Shown: piece after piece, positions 39,276-48,549 of the stretch | Layout of the letters: every line of letters begins with the position of its first letter | Position numbering within the stretch: the stretch's first letter is position 1 | NCBI RefSeq assembly: GCF_024158145.1 | Contig: NZ_JAMYXM010000006.1 | Coordinates: 1 to 64,000, forward strand | Direction of reading: 5' to 3' | DNA: 64,000 bases | Source of the DNA: Notoacmeibacter sp. MSK16QG-6 | Lineage (GTDB): Bacteria; Pseudomonadota; Alphaproteobacteria; Rhizobiales; Rhizobiaceae | Made by a program: the position numbers and the translations under genes | Notes under the pieces: model-generated | What the model was told of the DNA's origin: nothing | What the model saw: the letters and a program-made list of their open reading frames with translations, nothing else | Database searches by the model: none

Positions 39276-39791
39276 ATGACGGAAGTTGAAATCAAGGATC
39301 CGGAGAACACGCTTCTTCTCGAAACGACGCAGGGAGCGGTCGTCATCGAACTTAAGCCCGACCTGGCGCCGAACCATGTTGCCCGCATCAAGGAACTTGC
39401 GCGGGAAGGGGCCTATGATGGCGTGGTGTTTCATCGGGTCATCGACGGCTTCATGGCGCAGACTGGCGACGTCCAGTTCGGCAAGAAGGGTGGAGAGAAA
39501 TTCGACGAGCGGATGGCGGGTCGTGGCGCGTCCGATAAGCCCGACCTGAAAGCCGAGTTCAATGACGCCCACCACGGACGCGGCGCTTGTTCGATGGCGC
39601 GCGCGCAGAGCCCGGATTCAGCCAATAGCCAGTTCTTCATCGTGTTCGACGAGGCCGGTTTCCTTGACCGCCAATACACGGTCTGGGGGCAGGTTATCGA
39701 CGGCATGGAGCATGTGGACCGGCTCAAGCGCGGTGAACCTGTCAGCAACCCGGATGCGATCGTGTCGATGAAGGTTGCAGCCGACAGCTGA
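39276..39791 (+). CDS. ppiB: Cytoplasmic peptidyl-prolyl cis-trans isomerase, cyclophilin type
   Basis: 171 residues without a signal peptide. Cyclophilin motifs VVFHRVIDGFMAQTGDVQFG and SMARAQSPDSANSQFFIVF carry the active-site Arg, Phe and Gln. The core is close to the exported paralogue just upstream, sharing HRVIDGFMAQTGDVQFG, so the two arose by duplication. GAAGGAAA precedes the start. A strong hairpin follows. Confidence 0.95.
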   Translation: MTEVEIKDPENTLLLETTQGAVVIELKPDLAPNHVARIKELAREGAYDGVVFHRVIDGFMAQTGDVQFGKKGGEKFDERMAGRGASDKPDLKAEFNDAHHGRGACSMARAQSPDSANSQFFIVFDEAGFLDRQYTVWGQVIDGMEHVDRLKRGEPVSNPDAIVSMKVAADS

Positions 39792-39811
39792 TCGGATCTG
39801 AGAACTGAACG

Positions 39812-39843
39812 CAGGGGCGGCGTACTTTTGTACGCCGCCCCTG
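39812..39843. terminator. Hairpin terminator after ppiB
   Basis: CAGGGGCGGCGTAC (39812-39825), loop TTTT, GTACGCCGCCCCTG (39830-39843): a 14-bp perfect stem, 20 bases after the ppiB stop. No T-run follows on either strand, so efficiency is uncertain, but stem strength and position fit an operon end. Confidence 0.7.
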
Positions 39844-39960
39844 TTGCGCTAGGGACGCAGCTTCCGGGAATCGGTGACATATGAACTCGCATCGTTGTTG
39901 CTTTCGTATCCAACGGATTATGATGGTTCCGGGCAAAATGTTTCAAACACACGGATGATC

Positions 39961-40803
39961 ATGAAGGCGGGAACAGTTTGGCGCGCATGCGCTTTGGCCA
40001 TCTCATTGGTGTTGGGACCGGCACTGGCAGGCTGTTCGACGCAATCCGTTCTCGAAACGATGCCGGCAGAGACCCGAGCGCCTCTCTCGGCTCGCTACGC
40101 GGCGCATGTGGTAGATGTCGGCAGTGGACGCGTTGTCCTCACCCAGGATGCAAACGCGGTGCGGTATCCGGCTTCACTCACCAAGATGATGACGCTTTAT
40201 ATGCTGTTCGACGCTATAGAGGCAGGACGCATCGACCGGGGAGCCACCATTCCTGTCAGCGCTTACGCCGCGGCAAAGCCGCCCAGCAAGCTGGGTCTGA
40301 AGGCAGGCGATCAGATCAGCGTGGATACGGCCATTCGCGCCTTGGCTGTCAAAAGCGCAAACGATGTCGCTGCGGCTGTTGGCGAGCATCTCTACGGAAG
40401 CGAAACGGCCTTCGCTCAGGCCATGACCTCGCGCGCTCGCCAGCTCGGTCTTCGCTCGACGCGCTTTGTCAACGCCTCCGGCCTGCCTGACGCCGGACAG
40501 GTGACGACGGCTGCCGACATGACGACGCTCGGCATTCTTCTCATGACGAATCACCAGCGGTATTATCCGTATTTCAGTCAGCGTGAGTTCACCTTTCGCG
40601 GACGCACGATCCGTGGTCACAATCATTTGTTGAAGGACCCCGGGGTGGATGGCATCAAGACCGGTTACATCCGCGCTTCTGGCTTCAATATCGTGACGTC
40701 GGTGAAAAAGGGACCGCGCCGCTATGTCGTGACGGTAATGGGTGGCGACAGCGCCAGAGAACGAGACGAGCGGGTGCGCCAGATCATCGCTTCGCTTCGC
40801 TGA
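39961..40803 (+). CDS. Lipoprotein D-alanyl-D-alanine carboxypeptidase (S11 family)
   Basis: 280 residues from ATG at 39961; ATG at 39955 is equally possible. A lipobox LAGC ends at Cys25, so the enzyme should be lipid-anchored rather than tail-anchored. The penicillin-binding motifs are S72-LT-K75, S132-A-N134 and KTG (IKTGYIRASGFN, near 230). The C-terminal PBP5 beta domain and amphipathic anchor are absent. It would trim peptidoglycan pentapeptides in the periplasm. A tRNA gene follows on the same strand. Confidence 0.9.
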   Translation: MKAGTVWRACALAISLVLGPALAGCSTQSVLETMPAETRAPLSARYAAHVVDVGSGRVVLTQDANAVRYPASLTKMMTLYMLFDAIEAGRIDRGATIPVSAYAAAKPPSKLGLKAGDQISVDTAIRALAVKSANDVAAAVGEHLYGSETAFAQAMTSRARQLGLRSTRFVNASGLPDAGQVTTAADMTTLGILLMTNHQRYYPYFSQREFTFRGRTIRGHNHLLKDPGVDGIKTGYIRASGFNIVTSVKKGPRRYVVTVMGGDSARERDERVRQIIASLR

Positions 40804-40845
40804 GATATCTTCGCTTTTCTGTCACGAAAAACCGAACAATGGCGG

Positions 40846-40874
40846 TTGACCGCATAGGCCGCCAAAACTATGGT
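40846..40874 (+). promoter_or_regulatory. Promoter of tRNA-Lys
   Basis: TTGACC (40846-40851), 17-base spacer, TATGGT (40869-40874): a good vegetative promoter with correct spacing, about 40 bases before the mature tRNA 5' end. Transcription should start near 40,881. Confidence 0.7.
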
Positions 40875-40913
40875 CCGCGCGGCTTGCCAAGGCGATGCCG
40901 TGAAGCCGTGAGC

Positions 40914-40989
40914 GAGCGCGTAGCTCAGCTGGTAGAGCAACTGACTTTTAATCAGTAGGTCCAGGGTTCGAACCCCTGCGCGCTCACCA
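40914..40989 (+). tRNA. tRNA-Lys, anticodon UUU, CCA encoded
   Basis: 76 bases. Acceptor GAGCGCG pairs with CGCGCTC; D-arm GCTC/GAGC; anticodon stem ACTGA/TCAGT with loop CTTTTAA (anticodon at 40947-40949); variable AGGTC; T-arm CAGGG/CCCTG with TTCGAAC; discriminator A then CCA. It reads AAA and AAG lysine codons. All arms pair perfectly. Confidence 0.98.
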
Positions 40990-41066
40990 ACGTAACGTCT
41001 CTCGGATATGTTCCGATCTTCTGAGACCACGGTGCATCGAAAACAGATCGGAAACGGACGGCGCAA

Positions 41067-41834
41067 ATGGCGATTGATGTCGGATATGCGACGGCTCTAG
41101 GGGCGGGAGCGCTCTCCTTTCTTTCGCCATGCGTTTTACCGCTGGTTCCTCCTTACCTTTGCTATATGGCCGGTGTTTCGGTCGAGGAGTTTCGTGGCGG
41201 CCCTGCTATACCCGAAGGGTCGAGCGAGCCAACGCGCCGTGTCGCGCCGCGCCGCGCCTTGTTTATCGCTGCAGTTGCCTTCGTACTCGGCTTCTCTACC
41301 GTTTTTGTGCTTCTCGGCGTTGGCGCTTCGACTATTGGCCGCTTCCTGCGAACGTGGCAGGAGCCGCTGGCGGTGGTCGCTGGATTGCTCATCATTCTTA
41401 TGGGGTTGAACTTCCTCGGAATCATCCGCATTCCGCTTCTGTCACGAGAGGCGCGGATCAATCACTCAGGCCGTCCCGCCAATTCTTTCGCCGCCTACCT
41501 GATGGGGCTGGCGTTCGCCTTTGGCTGGACTCCGTGTATCGGCCCTGTACTGGGTTCGATCCTGACAATGGCGGCCGGGCGTAGCACGGCGGGTGAGGGC
41601 GCCATAATGTTGGCTGTCTACTCCCTTGGCCTGGGCATTCCTTTTCTGATCGCTGCGTTTTTCTCAGGCGCTTTCATGCGCTTTCTCCAGCGCTTCCGAC
41701 TTCAGATGGGCCGAGTTGAAAAAGTGATGGGCGGTCTTCTGGTATTGGCCGGCATCGCGTTCCTGACAGGCGGTATTCAGTACACCGCGAACCTGCTGCT
41801 CGAAACCTTTCCGGGCTTTGCTACGATCGGGTGA
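41067..41834 (+). CDS. ccdA: Cytochrome c biogenesis protein CcdA
   Basis: 255 residues with six hydrophobic segments. CcdA carries electrons from cytoplasmic thioredoxin to periplasmic thiol proteins for haem c attachment. The redox cysteines are in SPCVLPLVPPYLCYMAG (Cys22) and GWTPCIGPVLGSIL (near 155). A further Cys32 is nearby. The gene begins 77 bases after the tRNA and is not linked to other cytochrome c genes here. Confidence 0.93.
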   Translation: MAIDVGYATALGAGALSFLSPCVLPLVPPYLCYMAGVSVEEFRGGPAIPEGSSEPTRRVAPRRALFIAAVAFVLGFSTVFVLLGVGASTIGRFLRTWQEPLAVVAGLLIILMGLNFLGIIRIPLLSREARINHSGRPANSFAAYLMGLAFAFGWTPCIGPVLGSILTMAAGRSTAGEGAIMLAVYSLGLGIPFLIAAFFSGAFMRFLQRFRLQMGRVEKVMGGLLVLAGIAFLTGGIQYTANLLLETFPGFATIG

Positions 41835-41935
41835 CTGGTTTGCATCGCTTGGCGGCGGCGGAGGCTTTTGATAAACGGCCATAACCGGCGACGCCGCCGG
41901 TGCCCGGCCGATTCTCACAATATCAAGAGTCTTTC

Positions 41936-43291
41936 ATGACCGAACGCAGCTGTCTTTCGATTGTCCTTGCCGCTGGCGAGGGCACACGCATGAAAAGCGA
42001 CCGGTCAAAGGTTCTTCATGAGATTGCCGGCCTGCCGCTTGCGGCGCATGTGGTGCGAGCGGCTGCCGCGGCGGGAAGCGACCGCGTGGCGCTTGTGGTC
42101 GGACGCGATGCCGAGACGGTGGAAGCCGTCGCTACGCCCCATGCTGCAAAGGTCACTACCTATCTGCAACAAGAACGGCTGGGTACGGCTCACGCGGTAT
42201 TGGCAGCATCCGAGGCTATCAAGGACGGCGCGGACGACATTCTGGTCCTTTTCGGCGACACGCCTTTGGTTCGTCCCGAAGATCTGGCAACGGCACGTCA
42301 TGCGCTGGCTGAGGGCGCATGCGTTGCGGTCATGGGCTTCTACACCGAAAATCCCTTCGGATATGGCCGTTTAATAGAAGAAGACGGTCAACTCATCGAT
42401 ATTCGGGAGGAGAAGGACGCATCCTTCCTCGAAAAGCAAATCCAGTTCTGCAACGGCGGATTGATGGCCATCGCCGGCGAGCATGCACTGGAACTCCTTC
42501 ATGGCATTGGCAATGAGAACGCCAAGGGCGAGTACTACCTCACCGATATCGTGGCTCTCGCACGTGCAAAGGGCCATAAGGTGGTCGCCCGAGAAATCGC
42601 ATTCGAATCCGTTCTCGGCGTGAATAACAGGGTCGAACTGGCCGAAGCGGAGGCCATCTGGCAGCGTCGGACCCGGCACCGGATGATGGTCGACGGTGTA
42701 ACGCTTATGCAGCCCGCAAGCGTTCATTTTTCCTGGGATACCGTTATCGGTCAGGATACGCTCGTCGAACCGAATGTCGTGTTCGGCCCGTCGGTCTCGG
42801 TTGGCGGCGGGGTCACCATCCGGGCTTTCAGTCATATCGAGGGCGCCAAAATCGCCGACAACGCAGAGGTTGGGCCGTTTGCCAGGCTTCGCCCCGGTGC
42901 GGAACTGGCTCAGAATTCCAAGGTCGGCAATTTCTGCGAGGTCAAGAAAGCTAGCATAGGTGAAGGCGCGAAGGTCAACCATCTGACCTATATCGGCGAT
43001 GCTGAAATAGGAGCGCGGAGCAATATCGGCGCCGGCACCGTGACCTGCAACTATGACGGCTATTCCAAGCATCGAACGACAATCGGCGAGGATGTCTTTG
43101 TCGGCACTCACACATCGTTGATCGCGCCGATTGAGGTCGGATCGGGCGCTTATGTCGCGACGGGATCGGTACTGACACTGAACGTTCCAGCCGATGCCCT
43201 TGCTATTGCCCGAGGCCGTCAGGTCAACATGGATGGACGGGCCAAAGTGCTTCGTCAGAGCCTGGAGGCTCAAAAGCGACAAAAGTCATGA
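41936..43291 (+). CDS. glmU: Bifunctional GlmU (GlcNAc-1-P uridyltransferase / GlcN-1-P acetyltransferase)
   Basis: 451 residues from ATG at 41936 ([20 protein letters not shown]). The N-terminal pyrophosphorylase has [22 protein letters not shown] and GDTPLV; the C-terminal half is a left-handed beta-helix of hexapeptide repeats with the acetyltransferase motifs [16 protein letters not shown] and [19 protein letters not shown]. It makes UDP-GlcNAc for peptidoglycan and LPS. glmS follows on the same strand after 125 bases, linking consecutive steps. Confidence 0.97.
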   Translation: MTERSCLSIVLAAGEGTRMKSDRSKVLHEIAGLPLAAHVVRAAAAAGSDRVALVVGRDAETVEAVATPHAAKVTTYLQQERLGTAHAVLAASEAIKDGADDILVLFGDTPLVRPEDLATARHALAEGACVAVMGFYTENPFGYGRLIEEDGQLIDIREEKDASFLEKQIQFCNGGLMAIAGEHALELLHGIGNENAKGEYYLTDIVALARAKGHKVVAREIAFESVLGVNNRVELAEAEAIWQRRTRHRMMVDGVTLMQPASVHFSWDTVIGQDTLVEPNVVFGPSVSVGGGVTIRAFSHIEGAKIADNAEVGPFARLRPGAELAQNSKVGNFCEVKKASIGEGAKVNHLTYIGDAEIGARSNIGAGTVTCNYDGYSKHRTTIGEDVFVGTHTSLIAPIEVGSGAYVATGSVLTLNVPADALAIARGRQVNMDGRAKVLRQSLEAQKRQKS

Positions 43292-43416
43292 AGACGGGTT
43301 CGCGGCATAATAATCGCACCGGTTTTGTGACGCATTACCATAACGATACGCAATTTTATTTCGCCTGATGCGGCTCGCCTGATAGGCGACGACATCGGGC
43401 AAGTTTGAGAGGCGCT

Positions 43417-45240
43417 ATGTGCGGCATTGTTGGAATTATCGGTAAACGGCCAGTGGCGCCGCTTCTCGTCGATGCGTTGAAGCGGCTGGAATACAGGGGC
43501 TACGATTCCGCCGGTGTCGCGACCCTGGAAGATGGCCACCTAGGGCGGCGGCGCGCCGAAGGAAAGCTTTCCAATCTCGAATCGAAGCTGAACGAAAAGC
43601 CGCTGGCCGGCAATATCGGTATCGGCCACACGCGCTGGGCGACACATGGCGTGCCCAACGAGACCAATGCGCATCCTCATTTTTCCGCAAAGATCGCCAT
43701 CGTCCATAACGGGATCATCGAAAATTTTGCAGAGCTGCGGAGTGAGTTGCAGGCGGCAGGTTATGAATTCGCATCCCAGACCGATACGGAGGTGGTCGCC
43801 CATCTTGTTTCCTCTCTCATCGAAGCCGGTCGCGAGCCGAAAGATGCCGCGCATGAGGCGATAGGCCGGCTGCGAGGCGCATTCGCAATCGCGATGCTGT
43901 TTGAGGGGGAAGAGGATTTATTGGTCGCGGCGCGCAACGGGCCGCCGCTCGCTATCGGCCATGGCGACGGTGAAATGTATCTGGGTTCTGACGCCATCGC
44001 GCTTTCGCCCTTTACCGATTCCGTCACTTACCTCGAGGATGGCGACTGGGCGGTAATCCATGCCGGCGGTGCCGAAATCTTCGACGCGGAAGGGCAGGCG
44101 GTTGCGCGGCAGGCGCAGAAAAGCTCGACCGGCGCAATCGTTGTTGACCGCGGAAACTACCGCCACTTCATGCAGAAAGAGATTTTGGAGCAGCCCGAAG
44201 TCGTTTCCCATACGCTTGCCTACTATCTCGATCTCGCCAATGACGCACCGAGACATTTGGATTCGGAGATCGATTTTGCCTCGATCCGCCGCCTTTCCAT
44301 CAGCGCTTGCGGAACCGCCTATTACGCGGGATTAATCGGAAAATACTGGTTTGAGCGCTATGCCCGCCTTCCGGTCGACATCGATATCGCGTCCGAATTT
44401 CGTTATCGGGAGATGCCGCTGGACGAAGGCGATGCCGCGCTTTTCATTTCACAATCCGGCGAAACGGCCGATACGCTGGCCTCACTGCGCTACTGCAAAG
44501 GCGAGGGGCTAAAAATAGGCGCTGTCGTCAATGTCCGAGAGTCAACGATCGCACGCGAATCCGACACCGTATTCCCTATTCTTGCGGGACCGGAAATCGG
44601 CGTCGCCTCCACAAAAGCATTCACTTGCCAATTGGCGTCGCTCGCTTCGCTGACGATCCACGCAGCCAAGGCACGAGGCACACTGTCCGACGAGGCCATT
44701 GGAGAGATGGTCCACGATCTGATGGAGCTGCCGCGGCTCATGACGGCGGCCCTGAAGGTTGAAAAAGACATCGTCGATCTTTCGCGTGATCTCGCCCACG
44801 CTTCCGATGTTCTATATCTCGGTCGGGACACGGCCTTTCCGCTGGCGATGGAAGGTGCATTAAAACTCAAGGAAATCAGTTATATCCATGCAGAAGGATA
44901 TGCTGCCGGCGAGCTAAAACATGGGCCGATCGCTCTGATCGACGAAGACTTGCCGGTGATCGTGATCGCCCCGTTCGATGCGGTCTACGAGAAAACCGTC
45001 TCCAATATGCAGGAAGTCGCGGCGCGCGGCGGAAAGATCATTTTGATAACCGACGCGAAAGGCGCGGCCGCGTCCAGCGTCGACACGTTGAAGACCATTG
45101 TCATGCCTGACGTGCCGAGCTTCATCGCGCCGATTATCTACGCGTTGCCGATTCAGCTTCTTGCCTATCACACTGCCGTTTTTATGGGCACCGATGTCGA
45201 TCAGCCGAGAAATCTGGCAAAAAGTGTGACCGTGGAGTAG
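43417..45240 (+). CDS. glmS: Glutamine-fructose-6-phosphate aminotransferase (isomerising)
   Basis: 607 residues. The start must be ATG at 43417, because the catalytic Cys2 of MCGIVGIIG must follow Met; TTG at 43405 is excluded. The N-terminal glutaminase domain has RRLEYRGYDSAGVA-type sequence and HTRWATHG; two SIS domains carry ISQSGETADTLASLRYCK and SLASL, ending in DQPRNLAKSVTVE. It makes glucosamine-6-phosphate. No glmS ribozyme is visible in the 125-base leader. Confidence 0.98.
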   Translation: MCGIVGIIGKRPVAPLLVDALKRLEYRGYDSAGVATLEDGHLGRRRAEGKLSNLESKLNEKPLAGNIGIGHTRWATHGVPNETNAHPHFSAKIAIVHNGIIENFAELRSELQAAGYEFASQTDTEVVAHLVSSLIEAGREPKDAAHEAIGRLRGAFAIAMLFEGEEDLLVAARNGPPLAIGHGDGEMYLGSDAIALSPFTDSVTYLEDGDWAVIHAGGAEIFDAEGQAVARQAQKSSTGAIVVDRGNYRHFMQKEILEQPEVVSHTLAYYLDLANDAPRHLDSEIDFASIRRLSISACGTAYYAGLIGKYWFERYARLPVDIDIASEFRYREMPLDEGDAALFISQSGETADTLASLRYCKGEGLKIGAVVNVRESTIARESDTVFPILAGPEIGVASTKAFTCQLASLASLTIHAAKARGTLSDEAIGEMVHDLMELPRLMTAALKVEKDIVDLSRDLAHASDVLYLGRDTAFPLAMEGALKLKEISYIHAEGYAAGELKHGPIALIDEDLPVIVIAPFDAVYEKTVSNMQEVAARGGKIILITDAKGAAASSVDTLKTIVMPDVPSFIAPIIYALPIQLLAYHTAVFMGTDVDQPRNLAKSVTVE

Positions 45241-45304
45241 CGGACACTGGAAGGTTAAGCAGAACCATCCTAAATTCTGCGCTGCACCACAGTTAAGAGG
45301 CCTG

Positions 45305-45997
45305 TTGGCAGACCCTATGAGCCGGCTCCGCACCTATTTCCTGACAGGTTTCATCGTGTTGGCGCCGATAGCGATCACCGCTTGGATAGCACTCGGCTTT
45401 ATTGAATGGGTCGATGGGCTTATCAAACCGCTCATACCGAGCGTCTATAATCCAGATACCTATCTACCGTTTCCGGTCCCCGGCATCGGTTTGATACTTG
45501 CGCTTATCGGCATCACGCTGATCGGTTTTCTCACCGCAAACTTCGTCGGCAAGGCGATTCTTCGCTTCGGTGAGCACCTCGTCAGCCGAATGCCGCTGGT
45601 CCGTAATATCTACAAGGCGCTGAAACAGATTCTCGAAACGGTATTGAGCGAAAAAACCAATTCGTTTCAGCAGGCAGCGCTCATCGAATATCCGAGACCC
45701 GGCATGTGGGCGCTTTGCTTCGTTTCGACCGAAGCTCGCGGCGAGGTACAGCAGGTGACAGGCGGGCCGGAAGGTTCGCTGGCGGTCTTCGTACCGACGA
45801 CGCCAAACCCGACCTCCGGCTTTCTGCTGTTTGTACCGCATGAAGACGTCCACATTCTCAATATGTCGGTGGAGGATGCTGCCAAGCTGATTATTTCCGG
45901 CGGTCTTGTTTCGCCCGAGGAAATGGAAACGACACGGGCGATCGAAGCGCTGGCGGATCTTTCGGACAAGCCCCGCTCTGATGCAGATGCGGCGTAA
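45305..45997 (+). CDS. DUF502 family membrane protein
   Basis: 230 residues from TTG at 45305, with AAGAGG four bases upstream; ATG at 45317 (MSRLRTYFLTG) is an alternative but has poor spacing. Two hydrophobic segments (about 8-35 and 58-80) are separated by a short loop; the soluble part has RMPLVRNIYKALKQILETV and TPNPTSGFLLFVP, both typical of DUF502. The family resembles plant LIKE-COV; its role is unknown. Confidence 0.9.
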   Translation: MADPMSRLRTYFLTGFIVLAPIAITAWIALGFIEWVDGLIKPLIPSVYNPDTYLPFPVPGIGLILALIGITLIGFLTANFVGKAILRFGEHLVSRMPLVRNIYKALKQILETVLSEKTNSFQQAALIEYPRPGMWALCFVSTEARGEVQQVTGGPEGSLAVFVPTTPNPTSGFLLFVPHEDVHILNMSVEDAAKLIISGGLVSPEEMETTRAIEALADLSDKPRSDADAA

Positions 45998-46001
45998 CCC
46001 A

Positions 46002-48119
46002 CTAGCCTGCGCGGAGAAGCCGCACCGCTTCGTCCCGGTCGAATAAATAGAGCAGAATTCGCAGAGCTTCGCCGCGCGGCCCGGCCAGGTCCGGATCGGT
46101 GGCGAGGATCAAGCGGGCTTCCTGCCGGGCTTCGGCCAGAAGGTCGGCGTGAACATCGAGCCGGGCGACACGGAAGCCGGGCGTTCCGGACTGTTTGGTG
46201 CCCAGAAGGTCGCCTTCTCCACGTAGCCGCAGATCTTCTTCGGCGATCCGGAAACCGTCTTCGGTCTCTCGCATCACTTTCAGCCGTGCTTCAGCAATCT
46301 CGTTCAGCGGTCCGCGAAACAGTAGCACACAAGACGAGGCATCGGCTCCTCGGCCGACACGGCCGCGCAACTGATGCAGTTGTGAAAGGCCGAAACGCTC
46401 TGCATGCTCGATCACGATGATGGAAGCGTCCGGCACGTCGACGCCCACTTCTATCACCGTCGTGCCGACCAGCAGTCGGGTTTGCCCGGCCTTGAACGCC
46501 GCCATGGCGGCGTCTTTCTCCGGTCCACTCATCCGCCCATGGATGAGACCGACGCGGTCTGCGCCCAGTTGCTGGCCGAGCCAGGCATGACGCTCCGCCG
46601 CGCTGACGAGATCGCTCTGCTCCGATTCCTCGACCAGAGGGCAGATCCAGTAGACCTTGCGACCGTCCGCGATGGCCTTTTCCAGGCGTGCGGCCAATTC
46701 GGATAGACGCTCGATGGGAAGGCTGGCTGTCTGAATGGGCTGGCGGCCAGCCGGCTTCTCGGTCAGTCGCGACACGTCCATATCCCCGAAGGCCGTCAAA
46801 ACGAGCGTCCGCGGAATGGGCGTGGCCGTCATGACCAGGAGGTCGGGGTTCAGGCCCTTGGCAGACAGGGCAAGACGCTGGTGGACACCGAAGCGATGCT
46901 GTTCGTCCACGACCGCAAAGCCGAGATCATGAAAGGTGACCCCCTGCTGAAAGAGGGCATGCGTACCAACGCATATATCGATCGAACCGTCGGCCAGACC
47001 GTCCAGCACCGGTTGCCGAACGCCAGTGCCGTCACGTCCTGTCAGGATAGCAACCTTAAGCCCGGCCGCTTCTGCTATGGGCCTGATCGTCGAAAAATGC
47101 TGGCGCGCCAGAATTTCCGTTGGCGCCATAAGAACCGATTGCGCACCTGCGTCGGCTACGTGCGCCATAGCCATCAGGGCAACCACTGTTTTGCCGCTTC
47201 CCACGTCGCCCTGGAGAAGTCGTAGCATCTTTTCCGGTTCACCGAGATCCTTCGCGATTTCCGCGATCGACACGCGCTGTCCTTCCGTCAGTTGGAAGGG
47301 TAGGGCTGCTTCGATAGCTCGAGGACCGGCTCCGTCGCTTGAGAATGCCCGTCCGCCGCGCCGCCGAAGCCGCGCACGGACCAGCGCGATGGCGAGTTGA
47401 CCGGCCAACAACTCGTCTCTGGCAAGACGCCGCCATGCCCGACTATCCGGCAAAACATCGTCTGGCTCCTGCGGATCGTGAAGTCGTTCGAGAGCCGACT
47501 GAAAGGTCGGGGGCGGTCGGGAGGCGTCGTCGCGATTTACAGATGGGTCACGCCATTCTGGAAGGTTCGGTATCCGCTCCAACGCGCTATCTATGGCCTT
47601 GCGAAGCGTTTTGGGTGCCAAGCCCGCCGTGCCGGGATAGACGGTCTCTATAGGCGGCAATCCACCGGCTTCCTCTCTCGCCATAGCATCGGGATGAACC
47701 ATCGAAGCGCGGCCATTGAACCAGTCCAACGTCCCCGAAACCATTACGATTTCGCCTTCGGGCAATTGCTTCGTCAGCCACTCGCCATGGGCGCGGAAAA
47801 ATGTCAGCGCGATCTCGCCTGTCTCATCCTGACAAAAAACGCGGTATGGCGCGTTTCGCGCGGCTCGCGGCGCCGGCTGGTGCCGGTCGACCCGAAGACG
47901 AAGTGTAGCGATGGTGCCGGGGATGGCGTCGGCGATTGTCGTAACGTCGCGGCGGTCGATGACACGGGTCGGCATGCAGAACAGCAGATCCACGATCCGC
48001 GCCGTATTTTCCATGCCGGCAGTTGGCACGATCCGGGCAATTGCATCCGCGACTTTTGGGCCAACGCCGGGCAGGCTGGTGACAGGAGCGAAGAGCGGAT
48101 CGAGAAGGGAAGGGCGCAT
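46002..48119 (-). CDS. recG: ATP-dependent DNA helicase RecG
   Basis: 705 residues from ATG at 48119 (MRPSLLDPLFAPVTSLPGVG); a longer in-frame reading runs into sdhE and is rejected. An OB wedge domain is followed by helicase motifs: Walker A GDVGSGKT, DEQH box VVDEQHRFG, ATPIPRTL, and QLRGRVGRG. RecG reverses stalled forks and branch-migrates Holliday junctions. It is convergent with the DUF502 gene (stops 4 bases apart) and divergent from sdhE-mfd. Confidence 0.97.
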   Translation of the reverse strand: MRPSLLDPLFAPVTSLPGVGPKVADAIARIVPTAGMENTARIVDLLFCMPTRVIDRRDVTTIADAIPGTIATLRLRVDRHQPAPRAARNAPYRVFCQDETGEIALTFFRAHGEWLTKQLPEGEIVMVSGTLDWFNGRASMVHPDAMAREEAGGLPPIETVYPGTAGLAPKTLRKAIDSALERIPNLPEWRDPSVNRDDASRPPPTFQSALERLHDPQEPDDVLPDSRAWRRLARDELLAGQLAIALVRARLRRRGGRAFSSDGAGPRAIEAALPFQLTEGQRVSIAEIAKDLGEPEKMLRLLQGDVGSGKTVVALMAMAHVADAGAQSVLMAPTEILARQHFSTIRPIAEAAGLKVAILTGRDGTGVRQPVLDGLADGSIDICVGTHALFQQGVTFHDLGFAVVDEQHRFGVHQRLALSAKGLNPDLLVMTATPIPRTLVLTAFGDMDVSRLTEKPAGRQPIQTASLPIERLSELAARLEKAIADGRKVYWICPLVEESEQSDLVSAAERHAWLGQQLGADRVGLIHGRMSGPEKDAAMAAFKAGQTRLLVGTTVIEVGVDVPDASIIVIEHAERFGLSQLHQLRGRVGRGADASSCVLLFRGPLNEIAEARLKVMRETEDGFRIAEEDLRLRGEGDLLGTKQSGTPGFRVARLDVHADLLAEARQEARLILATDPDLAGPRGEALRILLYLFDRDEAVRLLRAG

Positions 48120-48254
48120 CGACGCAATATAGACGGTGCGCGAACGGGCGAAAGCAGCAGACGGTTTTAATTGGGGACATTCGGCACCCTCCAATGGCTG
48201 ACAGAACGGCCTGCCCGGCCTATATGGCTGTCTTCGATTCAAGAGGTCCGGACA

Positions 48255-48545
48255 ATGAGTGGCACCCAGATCAGCAGCGCGTCCATTGATGATCCGCGGC
48301 GCAAGAAACTTCTTTTCAGAGCCTGGCATCGCGGCATGCGGGAAATGGACCTTATTCTCGGACCTTTTGCCGACGAGCGCATTGCTGATTTTAATGACGA
48401 AACGCTCGATCAGTTCGAAGCGCTGATGAGCGAGAACGATCAGGATCTTTACCGCTGGGTGTTGGGAGAAAAAGCCATTCCACCGCAATGGGACGGGCCT
48501 TTATTGGCGTCCATTATCGTCCATCGCCGCCAGAGCATCGGCTGA
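48255..48545 (+). CDS. sdhE: FAD assembly factor SdhE (succinate dehydrogenase flavinylation)
   Basis: 96 residues from ATG at 48255 (MSGTQISSASIDDPRRKKLL). The motif RAWHRGMREMDLILG with the essential Arg-Gly and Glu lies near residues 23-37. SdhE/SDH5 promotes covalent FAD attachment to SdhA. A longer start at 48171 overlaps the recG promoter region and is not favoured. mfd begins 4 bases after its stop. Confidence 0.92.
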   Translation: MSGTQISSASIDDPRRKKLLFRAWHRGMREMDLILGPFADERIADFNDETLDQFEALMSENDQDLYRWVLGEKAIPPQWDGPLLASIIVHRRQSIG

Positions 48546-48549
48546 CTGC

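Noticed and set aside
43292-43416. glmS ribozyme in the glmU-glmS gap
   Set aside because: The 125-base gap lacks recognisable ribozyme core sequence, and the element is characteristic of Gram-positive bacteria.
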